Origin: Branchipolynoe longqiensis
Taxonomy: Eukaryota; Annelida; Polychaeta; Phyllodocida; Polynoidae
DNA length: 64,000 bases
Reading direction: 5' to 3'
NCBI GenBank assembly: GCA_030323885.1
Contig: CM059187.1
Location: 134,194,029-134,258,028, forward strand
In this document: one piece after another, positions 19,965 to 31,615 of the stretch
Numbering within the stretch: position 1 is the stretch's first letter
Layout of the letters: every line of letters starts with the position of its first letter
Notes under the pieces: model-generated
Seen by the model: the letters and a program-made list of their open reading frames with translations, nothing else
The model's database searches: none
Told to the model about the DNA's origin: nothing
Position numbers and translations under genes: made by a program

Positions 19965-21226
19965 TCATGTTCTTGTAGAGTTGGGTTCATACAGCACCTC
20001 CATCTTCTTGATGTTAATCTTCAGGCCGAACTTCTTTGATGCATCGGAGAAAGCGTCCACTATTTTCTGGATCTCTTCAGCAGAGTGGGCAACCAGTGCG
20101 CCATCATCTGCGAATAGCAGCTCTCTCACCAGTATCCGAGTAGTTGAATAGGTCAGTGCTCTGTCTGGACTGTATATAGACACCATCCCCCATGCCACAG
20201 AAAGCCTCATCAAGCATTGCTGATAGGAAGATGGAGAAGAGCGTGGGGGCCAGTACACAACCCTTTGGTAATCCCGAACGATTCCGAGACTTCCCATCCA
20301 ACACTAACATTCGCCATTGTTCCCATATGTAGAGCCTCGATCATTGTTGTGAACTTCTCTGGGCATCCATACTTCCTCAGTAGCTGCCATAACCCAGTCC
20401 TCCTGACTGTATCGAACGCCTTAGTGAAATCGACAAATACCATGTACAGTGGTCGGTCCTGCTCAATGCACTTTTCCTTTAGCTGTCAGAGACAAAATAT
20501 CATATCCACGGTGCTCTGGTTACCTCTGAAGCCACACTGTGTCTCCGGAATTACATCAGGTGTTATGTGAATAGATAGTCTTTTGAGGAGGATCCTGGCG
20601 AAGATCTTGCCTGCTATGGAAAGAAGAGACATTCCTCTATAGTTCCATAGTCTGTTTGATCACGTTTCTTGTAGATGGTTACAATGCTGGCATCCTTCCA
20701 TGCTTGGGGTACAGAACACTCCTCTCAGGCATTGGTGATTAGTTGGTGCAGTCTGTTGAACAGATTGTCTCCTCCGTGATTCCATACTTCAACAGGAATT
20801 CCATCACCCCCAGGTGCTTTGCCATCTTTCAGGCTAGTGATTGCTCCAGCCATCTCATCTATGGTTGGAATCTCATTGAGGCATATTTTGGTAATGTGCT
20901 GCTGGATGTTGTCCAGAGCTTCACGATCTATGTCACCATGGACGTTGAATAGCTTCTGGAAGTGTTCACTCCATCTTGCCACAACTCTCTTGCTGTCAGA
21001 ATAGGTCTCCATTCCATCTGTTGATTTCAGGTGAACAGGTCTCTTCTTCACGGGTCCCCACACTTCCTTCAGTCCATTGTAGAAGCCCTTCATGTTGTTT
21101 CTGTCTGCAGCTCTCTGCAGCTCTCTGCAGCTCCTCTGCCTTCATTTCCCACCAGTCTGCTGCAGTGGTGGATCTAGTGCTCCTGGTCTGCAAGACTCTC
21201 CGGTGGGCTTGGTCTCTTCTGCTCAT
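19965..21226 (-). pseudogene. RTE-like reverse transcriptase domain, frameshifted
   Basis: Reading along the - strand: SLKDGKAPGGDGIPVEVWNH (RT block 1, 20725-21093), then a degraded segment at 20450-20725. Next is VFVDFTKAFDTVRRTGLWQL (block with the first catalytic aspartate, 20210-20443), then a frame change to AMLDEAFCGMGDG. Last is RELLFADDGALVAHSAEEIQ (F/YADD catalytic block, 19965-20297) followed by FGLKINIKKMEVLY. The catalytic aspartates of the A and C motifs are still readable, but at least two frame changes and a damaged stretch (about 20450-20700) break the chain. Confidence 0.88.
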
Positions 21227-21259
21227 AAGATTCTGTAGCTCCTGATCGTTGGGGTCGAA

Positions 21260-22459
21260 CTAGTCCTGGTGGTTTCTGTCTGGCTTGCCAAGATATGTTT
21301 TAGCTGCATTGTATACGACCTGCTGCAAAGCTGCCCATTCCTCGTCTGGTGTTGAGCTTTCCTTCTCCTCCCATTGGGTGAGAGCGCTGTCCATCTCCTG
21401 CTCGAAACTCTCCCTATGGCTGATGGTACTTAGTTTTGCTGTGTTGAGCTTGGTCGGTTTACTTGTCCCTTGCCTGTTGTGCTTTTGTCGTATTCTGAAT
21501 GCCACTTTTGACCTCAGATTCTGGTGATCGGTCCAGCCATTAGCTCCACGCATGGCTCGAGTACTGTGGATGTCCATCTTATCCCGACACCTTGTGATGA
21601 TGAAGTCGATCATATGCCAGTGTCTGGAATGAGGATGCATCCAAGTGGTCTTGCGTTCATCCTTCTGCTTGAACATGGTGTTTGTCACTATCAATTAAAA
21701 CTCAGAGCACAGAGCCAGTAGAAGTTTGCCATTGGAGTTGCGTTTCCCGATCCCATGTTTGCCCATGACCAAGGGCCACTTGTCATTGTCTCTTCCTATC
21801 CTTGCATTGAAGGCTTCTATCAGCAGTAGCTTATCGGTATGAGGGATACCACTGAGCGTACTTGCCAGATTATTGTAGAAGGCCTCCTTGTTATCATTTG
21901 GGTTTGTCATTGTTGGAGAGTACACACTGATAATTGTAGCAAAGTTGTCCTTGCTCAAAGGTAGTCTCATCATCATGATTCTGTCACTTACTGGCCGTGG
22001 CATTTCTGTCAGCTTTGTGACAATGTCCTTTTTGATAGCAAAGCCCACTCGGGCCTCCCTTCTCTCTCCTTCGGGTTTGCCACTCCAGAAGAAAGAGTAT
22101 TCCAAGTCATTGAGACTACCAGACTCTGAGAACCTTGTTTCGCATAGGGCGGCAATGTCGATGTATTTTGCTAGTTCCATTGCTACTAGTGCCGTACGTC
22201 TTTCTGGTCGGTCAGCTGCTTCTCGGTCGAGGAGAGTCCTGACGTTCCATTGAGCAATTGTCAATAGTTGTGCTGTGTTGTGTTGTGTTCTTCTTAGCTG
22301 ATTTTCCACTGTCGATGGTAGATGAGATCGAGCAGCGTGGTCCTTGGTAACCTGGGCGACGACCGAGCCGGAATGGTGTTTTGTGCAGTTGTACATTTCA
22401 TGAAAGCTGCCTGCAAAAGTGTTGAAGTGCTGCTGGCATTTACAAGTTACCAGCGGCAC
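21260..22459 (-). pseudogene. RTE-like endonuclease (EEP) domain
   Basis: Two adjoining frames are interrupted by a stop at 21695. The first holds LTIAQWNVRTLLD (Asn site), DIAALCETRFSE (Glu site), EREARVGFAIKK-like text, SVYSPTMTNPND and LLIEAFNARIGRD. The second holds HSRHWHMIDFIITRCRD and NGWTDHQNLRSK (terminal Asp-His). Such an enzyme nicks target DNA for target-primed reverse transcription. The usual GDFNA block reads EAFNA here, so one catalytic aspartate is lost in addition to the stop. Confidence 0.88.
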
Positions 22460-22871
22460 TCTCTCGGGGAGTAAATAGAGGTCTCACACTGGCAAGAACA
22501 TGTCCAGACAGGCACAAAACTATTTGTCCCTGCACTGGCTGGTCGGGAGATTTTGGGAGTTCCATACATCAACCGCCCTTGATGCTGCCACAGTGACATG
22601 GTTTTCTGTTCAGGGTTTGCTCCCTTAGCCTTCGGTTCTGTCAAGAACCTGTACCACAAGGCAGTGGTTTACAACTCTGCAGGGCAGGGGCATCAAACTC
22701 CTTGAGGTATTGCAATACCTGCATACCTAGTATATACAATTTATTAGTTAGTAATAAGTTGCTAAGTAGTAATAAGTTAAGTGGGCGATGCCGCTAGAAG
22801 TAGCTATCTCACCTTAGAGTCAATGTCACTAGCATTCCTAGGCACTGCCAGTTCAGTGTATGTAGCAGCGG

Positions 22872-22876
22872 ATAGG

Positions 22877-22951
<75 letters not shown>

Positions 22952-22952
22952 G
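22872..22952. repeat. (ATAG)n microsatellite, about 20 units
   Basis: An uninterrupted run of ATAG. Confidence 0.97.
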
Positions 22953-23285
22953 AAAACACAATAATAATCCCTGTTTATTTGAAGTTCAGCAGTTTATCCA
23001 CAATCCAAAGTTCTGCTGGTCCAAAATAAAATATCACAAATTTCAAATATCTAACTCATAAAAAGTAAAATACCATAGTGGTATAATAAATTATTAACCT
23101 CATTAAAGGTTATGGGACAGACTGGTGCCAAACTAGACTCTGCCATTATATGGCTTCATTCAGTTTGATATCGATCTGCGATAGGTACATTCTGGGGGAA
23201 AAAACTAACAGTTGAAAAACCATGTTATGTATAGATATCAAAATAGATATAGATATATGCATATACATATCTACGTGGATCTGTG

Positions 23286-23287
<2 letters not shown>

Positions 23288-23320
<33 letters not shown>
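23288..23320. repeat. (AT)n microsatellite
   Basis: A pure AT dinucleotide run. Confidence 0.9.
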
Positions 23321-23321
<1 letters not shown>

Positions 23322-23351
23322 CTTGACTAGCCGGGTGGATACAGCCCTTTA

Positions 23352-23893
23352 TACAGTCCACTCTGTCTATAACGAACACCCATGGGACTGGAGCAAGATG
23401 CCGTTATAGAGAGAGATCCGTTATAGGCAGAGACTGACTGACGGAAAGGGTTGAAACCAATTTTGTTATATACTTGACTGACTAGGACGGTCCTCACATG
23501 AGGTTTTGTATACATAACATATATAAGTCAAACGGAACAAAGACCCTTTTCAAGAGAATAAAAGGTATTTATCACAAAAACAGATATATGTCAACACAGT
23601 ATGCACAAAATGACCATTTGATGCACCATTCACCAATATGCAATAATATGTCAAAACCAATACATCAGTATCAAGAAGAAATGTTAGAATAACTATATGG
23701 CATGTCATTATCGACAGATAATATTGATCAAATAGGTGAAAAAACAGCTGGTTTGTCCACATAAGACAGTTGTCTGTTAGACATAGAAGCAATGCTATTA
23801 AATTAAAGGGGTGCCATGGTGGGACCAGCACTTTTTGCCGTTATCGACCGATTTGTTATTGACAGAGGCCGTTATTGACAGAGTAGACCTGAT
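23352..23893. mobile_element. MITE-C, Tigger/pogo-like
   Basis: The left end is TACAGTCCACTCTGTCTATA followed by ACGAACACCC. The right end, reversed, is TATCAGGTCTACTCTGTCAA followed by TAACGGCC. Both arms repeat CCGTTAT and GTTATAGA-type motifs just inside. No transposase. A hAT-like MITE begins only nine bases further on. Confidence 0.65.
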
Positions 23894-23901
23894 ATATATA
23901 T

Positions 23902-24217
23902 CAGGGATGAAAACGTGGAAATCAAACGGCGAATTTCCGCGATAACACAGATTTCCCCCCCCCCCCCCCACAGGATTAACACTGTCAGGGAATTGTGGGG
24001 AAAATACCGGAAGTCAGGTTTAAAGTGGCCTTGTGGTGGCTATTATTGACCATATTACCTATTTCTTGTTTGAGTTCTAGCAACATCTAAAGTAATATAA
24101 GAACAGGATTCGAAGTAACCAATTGTTGTCATATACCACTGATTCCTTGGCATTTTGTCTAACATTATTCAGCAAATATAAAAAATCGCGGAAATCTGTG
24201 AAGATCTTTCATCCCTG
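23902..24217. mobile_element. MITE-H copy 1, hAT-like
   Basis: The ends are CAGGGATGAAAACGTGG and AGATCTTTCATCCCTG. The flanking six bases are ATATAT and ATATAA (five of six match). Shared internal motifs are TGTCAGGGAATTGTGGGG and a right part GCGGAAATCTGTG. A poly-C run lies at 23946-23958. No gene. Confidence 0.8.
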
Positions 24218-25030
24218 ATATAAAAATCCTCTGGTGCGACTGACACTTGTCGATACCCGTTGGAGGGGAGGTGGGCCGCAGGTGGTGCCACCAGTCAAGT
24301 GTGGAGTCTTACGGAGAATAACAATGGTAATAACTATAATATAATAATATAATGGAAATAATTCCCTTCGTATATTTATACTCGCATAATTCGTTATACA
24401 TCATATATATATATACACAAATGCCATTTAACCTAAATAGTTTGCACAGCTGCTGGAGCTGGTTGCCAGTGTTTGCTGTAGGTAAGTGGCATGTTAACGA
24501 ATGTTGCGCGCCCCATGACGGGGATCACACTCCCGCCTCTATCAGGTATGCAGGCATGGGGTGCACACATACATGATTCATGCCGCTAGTATCACCCTAT
24601 TACAGGCTTCGCTGCCACCTGCCAACACACCACTTCACCAACCTTTCACAACCTTTCTAATTGTGTTTATTCTGATTTCGCACGCTACTGATATCATTAT
24701 ATAGAAATCATTCGATGGCGACTGGTCCTGTTCAATAAACATAATGCTAATACTAATAGAGAATAGTGGGTGTGGTTATGACAAGCTGACGGTTTCGAGT
24801 TTGTATAGGAATAGCTAAATCACCGTTTGTATTTATATTTTATTTTTAGCCAGGTTACTCGACGAACAGTTGGTGAGATGGCCCCAGAACGTCAGGTACC
24901 ATCAGAGGGTGGCGCCAGGTACAGTTTCGGTTGCTACGTTCATAGGGGCCAAGCACAGAGCACACACCTCCACACACACACCATCACCTACCTATTCCTG
25001 TTCTACTACCACAACCAAGCCATCTCTGTC
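24218..25030. other. No gene recognised
   Basis: Mixed AT-rich DNA with short (AT)n. Frames at the right side run into the minisatellite and have no recognisable motif. Confidence 0.55.
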
Positions 25031-25830
25031 CATACCTCCCTACACCTACCATTCCAATCATATAATTACCAATCATATAATTACCTATACAAGTTCGACC
25101 ACCATAGTCCACAATCTCTTTCCTTCCCTTCTTAGACCTCCCATTCCAACCATATAATTCCTTATACATGTTCCACCACCATAGTCCCCCCATCTCTGCC
25201 CATCCCCTCCTACTCCTTCTATTCCAATCATATAATTACCTATACATGTTCCACCACTACAGCCAACACATCTCTGCCCCTCCCTTCCTACACCGACCAT
25301 TCCAATCATGCAATTACCTATACATGTTCCACCACCATAGTCCACCCATCTCTGCCCTACCCTCCTACACCCATGATGCCTGTCATATAATTTCCTGTAC
25401 AAGTTCCACCACCATAGTCCACAATCTCTTTCCTTCCCTTCTTACACCGACCATTCCAATCATGCAATTACCTATACATGTTCCACCACCATAGTCCACC
25501 CATCTCTGCCCCCCCTTCCTACACCCATGATACCTGTATATAATTATCTATACATGTTCCACCACCATAGTCCACCTCTCTCTGCCCTTCCCTTCCTACA
25601 GCTACCATTCCAATCATATAATTACTTATATATGTTCCACCAACATAGTCCACCCATAGCTGCTCCTCCCTTGCTACACCTGCGTATTCCAATCATATAT
25701 TTACCTATAAAGTTCCACCGCCATAGTCCACAATCTCTTTCCTTCCCTTCCTAGACCTACCATTCCAACCATATAATTACTTATACATGTTCCACCACCA
25801 TAGTCCACCCATCTCTGCCCTCCACCTCCA
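25030..25830. repeat. 77-bp minisatellite, about ten units
   Basis: The landmark GTTCCACCACCATAG (or near variant) recurs at 25093, 25170, 25248, 25326, 25403, 25480, 25556, 25634, 25712 and 25789, a period of 76-78 bp. Other constant parts are ATTCCAATCATATAATTACC and CATCTCTGCCC. The + strand is pyrimidine-rich. Period variation between 76 and 78 would break any frame. Confidence 0.93.
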
Positions 25831-26368
25831 ACAACCACCACACCGAACTTATACCTACCTACGTACATATATATACCTGTTCCTCCACCATACCACCACC
25901 ATCACCACCCCTCCTTCCACAACCCAGTGAGTGGCTTGTAATATATATCCCAGGCTTCAAGACTGATCTAATGGATCTTGGACGACAACTGCCAATCGCA
26001 TTCATTAAAGGCTAAGCAGGACTGACATCCGGGTGTCAGCAGTCGGCGTGTGGCACAAATCTGTGACTTCCCCCGGGCAAGCCCCACAAGTCTGTATACG
26101 ATCCACGAGGCCCAACCACACACACATACATCCTACCCACTCTCCCCACATCACACCACCATCACGTGCGTGTTGGGTGTACATGTAATTGGAGTGTGAA
26201 AATGGGATAAACACATTAAAGCACGTATAACATTTTTGAACCAAAGCACTCACCTAGATTTGATCTTACACATTCAACTATGCGATACTGGTGCACTTAT
26301 TGTGTATTTCTGCATAGAATGAATAAATACAGAGTCAATTTAATAGATCATGCTTTAAGTCACTGATT
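25831..26368. other. No gene recognised
   Basis: C/A-rich DNA, then an AT-rich part (26215-26340) that vaguely resembles MITE-K interiors. Confidence 0.5.
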
Positions 26369-26371
26369 TAA

Positions 26372-26880
26372 AGCCTCAGTCACACCTACCCGGACGATCC
26401 CCGGATTTTGAGCCGGACCACCCCCGAACCAGTTGCCCGGACTGTCCTGGACAGCCCCGGATAAAATTGCTATTTTCATTGTTTTTTGCCTCGTGATCAC
26501 ACGTACCCGGCCGGTGTGATCCGGGGTGGTCCGGGGGTGAACCAGGGCCTGTCCGGGGCCGTTTCGCTACCACTACTACTACTGCTACTGCTACTGCTAC
26601 TGTTACTGCTACTGCTACTGCTACTGCTCCTGCTGCTGCTACTGCTACTACTACTACTACTACTACTCCTCCTCCTACTACTACTACTACCATGCCATGT
26701 TTTAAACATTTTAAAACATCCGGGGCGGACCATGGACCAGCCACGGATCACGCCGGATCACGCCGGTTTACACTGGATCACCACGGACGAGCCACGGATC
26801 ACCCCAGATCGCCACGGACCACCACAGATGACGATCCGGGGCTCGTCCAGCCTCTGATCCGGGTAGATCTGACTGGGGCT
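26372..26880. mobile_element. MITE-I, Harbinger-like, TAA target duplication, with CTG/CTA repeats
   Basis: The termini are AGCCTCAGTCACACCTACCC and, reversed at the right, AGCCCCAGTCAGATCTACCC. TAA lies directly outside each (26369-26371 and 26881-26883). The interior is rich in GGATCACC/CCGGG words in inverted arrangement and holds an imperfect (CTG/CTA)n run at 26568-26692. The termini resemble the start of the autonomous-size Harbinger at 7563 in position and type but are not the same family. Confidence 0.75.
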
Positions 26881-26883
26881 TAA

Positions 26884-27562
26884 GTTACATAAGCCTATGA
26901 TGTCCTGCATTTCAGTTCGCATACCAAAATTAATTTGTATGCTATCACTTCAAATATCTCCAAAGCTAGCCGTTAACAGTATTCACCCTATGGGAATTCT
27001 TTTTGTTATAATAGTAAATGATAGTGATATTCTCCTGTAACTGATACATCCCTACCATAGTCGGATATGGGGAAAAAACAAGGACAACAAAACCAGGGGG
27101 AGGGAAGCCCCGCAGGTGTGAGTGTAACGCGGGAAAGGTCAGAGCACAGGTGGGTGACGCTGTCAGTAGGTGGCGCTGAAGCCTGATGTGGCGTCTGTGG
27201 TGACGTCAGTCCTTTGGCGAGCCATATTAACCACTAACCTTTAAATAGGTTTATTAAATCACTAGGTGGCGTTGATATTACATAAACCTCGTTAGCGATA
27301 TTAGTGATGCCTGATATGACCTTAGATGTTGCCAGGATGTAAATCCCAACAAACAAACAAGTAATATCCATTGCAATAATTAGTAACAAAACAAAAAACA
27401 AAAAAAAAGCTTCACTGATACCGAGTCTGGTGTCACATGTTAATAGTTTTCAATGATCAGTTAGTTGTTTAAATATATTTGAGGTTTTAGCTTTTACTGA
27501 TGAAAAAAAACACTTAATAAAGTTTTAGTTAAATAATGTATGTAATGGACAGATTATCAGGC
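26884..27562. other. AT-rich DNA with one SINE-A end fragment
   Basis: A SINE-A 3' piece is at 27308-27363 (CCTGATATGACCTTAGATGT, CAACAAACAAACAA). Nothing else was recognised. Confidence 0.6.
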
Positions 27563-28041
27563 TACAGTAAAACCTCTCTAAATTTACCAACCAAGGTACT
27601 GACTTTAAATCCTCCATTTAGGGAAGTGGTCGGTTTATTTCATTTTTTCTTGAAGATTTATACTGCCTATTATGGATAAGTCTGAATAGACTTGTTTTCA
27701 CCATTAAACAGTTTGTCGATAGAAAGCCCGGGCCTACTTTTCCTAGGGATTTTTAAGCTCCCACACAACATAGACATGGTATGAGAGCAACTGGCCTTTG
27801 ATGACGCTGTAAGTTATACACAGCAGTGGAAATCCAAATTGGCAGAGGTGGGGGGCATGGGGAATCGAACCACCAACCTTCAGATTAGGAGTCCGACCTA
27901 GAAAAAAAAGTCAGACACTCTAACCACTCCACCACAGTGAACACCACATTTCGTTACAATGGTATTGTATGGGTGATCGTTTGGGACCCAAATAAGGCGG
28001 TTGATATAGGAGAGTGGTCGATCTGTGGAGGTTTTACTGTA
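27563..28041. mobile_element. MITE-B copy 2, split by SINE-B
   Basis: The left part 27563-27640 (TACAGTAAAACCTCTCTAAA, CCATTTAGGGAAGTGGTCGG) and the right part 27950-28041 (ACAATGGTATTGTATGGG, GAGGTTTTACTGTA) together make one MITE-B. The SINE-B insertion lies between them, so it is younger than this MITE copy. Confidence 0.85.
27690..27945 (-). repeat. SINE-B copy 2, nested in MITE-B
   Basis: Shares CACATAGACATGGTATGAGA-type body, GGCCTTTGATGACGCTGTAA and the reversed tRNA-like head (GGGGAATCGAACCACCAACC, CACTCTAACCACTCCACCAC) with the copy at 3488. The 3' limit is uncertain. Confidence 0.8.
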
Positions 28042-29488
28042 ATATAATATTGAATCCCGCGGTCCATTGGAATGAGCATTGACCCGGGTTTATAGGAAGG
28101 GTACAATTGCCTAATAAACAAGTATCGACCAATGATTGCTTATTGTTGAAGTATTAGGTAATTGCTTAAATTAACTATTTCTCAAGTCTCAGCTCGACAA
28201 ATTAGGGCAGACAACAGCTTTATGATATTTAAAATTCGAAATATTGCAACATCCTTCTTCCAGAACTTATTGAGGAAGCTACATTTTAAAGAGAGCATAG
28301 TGGATTTTGATCAAATAATGATTAGAATTATTAATGTATGAAAAAAAAATCGGAAGCTGCTCAGTCCCATAAAAGTTTTTGATGATTAATTGGATTTTGG
28401 ATGAGGATATTGGGGCGGAGTGCTGGTCTTCACAGTGATCTACGTTTTCCAGACCGGAAATTCCAATAATCAAATCCATTACTTTCGCAGTTTCCTTAGC
28501 AACGTATTCTACGTGGAAACTTGAAAGGGAGAAACTAACGTTATTTATCATTAATCTTCTTCCTCCTTATTTTAAATTGCAGTACACTTTTGGCCATGTG
28601 AAATCAAAGGAGATCTGAAACAATGAAACGTCTACTTTTAAAAAGAAATCAAATGAATTGAAAGTTTGGGGTGTTTTTTTTTCACAAAGACGCATTAAAT
28701 GATCTTTCAGTATGTCCTAAATATCTCAGGTCACCGGGAACACGCGTCGTTCTTGTAAGTAGATAGAGAAACAAATCTAAAATCAAATCAAAGATGGCGC
28801 CCAAAGGGAAAAAAATCAAAGATGGCGTCCAATGGGTGAAACATGACCTAGATGACTGAGAACGGTTAATTATAAATAAGTAGGCCATGTTCACGCGTAG
28901 AAAACAAATATCTGCCTCCAGGGCTAGCCTGGAGGGTTACTTCAGCTAGATTTAAACATATCCGAGCCCTCCAGCCTGGTCAAATAGAGAGCGTCTGCCA
29001 GGCCGAAATTAATCTAATAAGCCGTGGGTTGTTCCCGCACATGTTGGCTGTCCGCCGCCGGCAGTTTGTCTGGAGCGCGTGCTACTAACTAATTGACACT
29101 CCAAATCGCCAATATTTCAGTTATCTGTAAGAGTGTTTGTTCTTAGCATTATGTGTATGGAATGTAATATTATACAAAACAATTAAACAACAGTTTAATG
29201 TCCTGTCTCTCCTAATACTATTTCATTACGCAGTGAAGTTGCATTTTTGTTAGTGTCCACTCATCAGAGACTGGATTATTTTGCACCGCGTCGGTGATGC
29301 TTGGGTAAATATTTGTCTGGTGAACTATTGGTAACGATGTCTTGCGAGCAAAAGGTCACGGTGCCCATATCATATACACAGCAACCTCGACGCTACGCAT
29401 TGCACGCACACGCACACGCACACGCGTGTCACGCACACGCGTGTCACGAACACGCACACGACATTGGCGCAGAATGAACAGAGGAAAT
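28042..29488. other. No gene recognised
   Basis: Unique-looking AT-rich DNA. A 90-codon minus frame at 28279-28551 has no known motif. A repeated phrase near 28790-28830 (AATCAAAGATGGCG twice) and a CACACGCG-rich patch at 29403-29460 were noted. Confidence 0.55.
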
Positions 29489-29662
29489 GGTTGGTTGTTG
29501 GAGTCTTGGTAACATCTAAGGTCATATCAGGACGGGTACCGACTTATGACAGTGCACACTCATGGCGATGTTATAGTGCTGCCCCACTGGAAGACCAGGC
29601 CGCCAGGACCATTACCTGATATCCCTCTCAGTCACATCATCCTGACACCGAACCAACCAGTC
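29489..29662 (-). repeat. SINE-A lacking the tRNA head
   Basis: The tail and body run GGTTGGTTGTTGGAGTC through ATCTAAGGTCATATCAGGAC and TTATAGTGCTGCCCCACTGG, and stop at ACCGAACCAACCAGTC. Confidence 0.85.
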
Positions 29663-29696
29663 AAAGAAAGAAAATGGACATTGGTGTTTGTTTAGT

Positions 29697-29860
29697 TGTG
29701 TGTGTGTGTGTGTGTGTGGTTGCTTGTGTGTGTGGTTGCTTGTGTGTGTGTGTGTGCTTGCGTGTGTGTGTGCTTGCTTGTGTGTGTGCTTGCTTGTGTG
29801 TGTGCTTGTGCGTGCGTGCGTGCGTGCGTTCGAACTTGGGGGGGGGGGGGGGGGGGGGGC
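29697..29860. repeat. (GT)n microsatellite followed by a 22-base poly-G
   Basis: GTGTGTGCTTGC-type repeats run to about 29830, then G at 29838-29859. Derived frames are low-complexity only. Confidence 0.93.
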
Positions 29861-30144
29861 AACTTTCTCTGAATAACTGACAGGACGCACTGCCGAAGTG
29901 TCCGCAGCATTTTATCAATACTGAGGTCGCTTATTGTGACCTAGTTACAACTGAAACAATTAGTAGACACAAAGTGTTCACCCTCCCCTCACTCCCTGCT
30001 TTTTGTGTGAATCCGCATCGGGCAAAGGCGTGAATAAACAGCGCGATGTTCATCAAGGAAAAACAAACGCTAATGTGTAAAGGAGGTGAGTTTTTAGTGC
30101 ATTGGGTGCACACACAAGAACAGTATGAGTAGTTGATTAGTTAA

Positions 30145-30543
30145 AGTTGCATGGTCCGATGGCGGTTGAATTTTTATTTTATTTTTTACATAAATATCAA
30201 ATTGATCGTTATAACCTACTAATCATTAGTTCGGAGTAATTTTGATGAAAAATGGCTAGTTTTGAAGCAATTTGAGCTGAAAGAACACTAAATACTTTGG
30301 ACAAGCTTTCCAAAAGTCCTCTTGCTATGACACGGTCTTGCGATGACCATGGGATGTTGAATGACCTAAATCAAATATAGGCTGGTCATCTAGCATTTTA
30401 TACTGATGGCGCCATTGCTCCATCATTTGTTTCTTGGTCTGTGATGTGATGAATTGTTGCAAATTTGCTGTCAAATATGTAGGATAAGTTTGAGATAATT
30501 GTTTTGGTTTTGAAAATTTGATCTTTCTTGGGACTATGCAGCT
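30145..30543. mobile_element. MITE-K copy 1, TTAA target duplication
   Basis: The termini are AGTTGCATGGTCCGATGG and, reversed at the right, AGCTGCATAGTCCCAAG. TTAA flanks both (30141-30144 and 30544-30547), the signature of piggyBac or Kolobok-type insertion. No gene. Confidence 0.75.
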
Positions 30544-30632
30544 TTAACAAAGCATTCTTCAACTTGTTACTTTGTTGTAATTACTGAAATGATATAGTCT
30601 TCTGTCTAGACATTAATAATTAACATTTTTAA

Positions 30633-31611
30633 AGTTGCAGTCTAATATAACCATAACATTCCCAAATCCAAATGTCACAATCGACATACCACATTTTGGT
30701 GTGCATTCTTTGATCTTTTTTTATTTTGTTTTTTTATTATATATTTTTATGTATTTTATATTATTTACACTATCATTGTTTGATTAATTTTAGTGTGGTT
30801 ATATTTTTGTGTGTACTTTTGACCATATACATTGGCTGTTTGGCAGTGGTGTAATATCATTCAATATAATATTAACTTACAGATCTACGTATATGGCAGT
30901 ATATTTAACATAACAAATATCAGTATCATTTGGTAATATATATATATATTTAATATAATACATATTTAGCTGTATTTCTTTAACCTACATCATTAATATC
31001 TAGTCCAAAACAATTTTATGATGGAATTATATATCACTATCTGTGTGACACTCCTAAGTTATTAAGACGCATTATGCAATGTATACTGATAGATAGACAT
31101 TCGATAACAGTAATTACAAATTGTAATTACTGTTATCGAATGTCTATCTATCAGTATACATTGCATAATGCAGGTCTGGTAATACAACACATTTATATAC
31201 TTGTTTCTTTACCTTCTTATGTCACATCTCATCTTATGTCATATTTCACCCCGTTGCCTCACGAGAGGCAAATGTAAGTATGTGGTTTAGTTTTGAAAAA
31301 TTGTTATGACCATGACCAGGCTATGGTGCCAGCTATACTACTACCGGACATCCTGGAACCTGACTAGGTACTTGGAATGATGGCATGGCTAATAAGGCCA
31401 TGAGATTGACCTAATTGCTTAATAGTGTTCCTGCATAATGGCTGTCTCAAAGTAGGTGTCCAATGGGATGAGGTAATAAATGCACTGATTATTCTGTATA
31501 GGCTGTCCCCAATCCTTAGCTAATGCACTAGTATCTAAGTTAGATATATAGAACCAAATTAGATAAGCGTTTTGGTTTTGAAAAAAATACGTTTCATCGC
31601 ACCATGCAACT
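30633..31611. mobile_element. MITE-K copy 2, TTAA target duplication, carrying a palindrome
   Basis: The termini are AGTTGCAGTCTAATATAACC and, reversed, AGTTGCATGGTGCGATG. TTAA flanks at 30629-30632 and 31612-31615. At 979 bp it is longer than the other copies and holds the 103-bp palindrome at 31069-31171, so it may be a composite. Confidence 0.65.
31069..31171. repeat. Perfect 103-bp palindrome (51-bp arms, one-base spacer)
   Basis: The left arm 31069-31119 begins GCATTATGCAATGTATACTG and ends GTAATTACAA. Base 31120 is the spacer. The right arm 31121-31171 is its exact complement in reverse, ending CAGTATACATTGCATAATGC. I found no mismatch. Confidence 0.95.
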
Positions 31612-31615
31612 TTAA

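Larger units (their letters stand above)
19304..22700 (-). mobile_element. RTE-like non-LTR retrotransposon, nearly complete, inactive
   Basis: A 3.4-kb element on the - strand encodes, in order, a leader frame, an endonuclease/exonuclease/phosphatase domain, a reverse transcriptase and a C-terminal tail. Its 3' end is a short ATG/TGA-type repeat (19304-19316), as in the RTE/BovB group, not poly-A. There are no LTRs. Frames are broken in several places. Related pieces in the window are 48716-48945 (3' end joined to 5' region) and 57725-57805 (3' end only), which help fix the 3' terminus. Assignment to RTE rests on domain order, size and tail; the clade within RTE is not resolved. Confidence 0.85.

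Noticed and set aside
25168..25754. Frames through the 77-bp minisatellite giving a histidine/tyrosine-rich repeat peptide
   Set aside because: Unit length varies between 76 and 78 bp so the frame is not kept, and the peptide pattern simply follows the DNA repeat.
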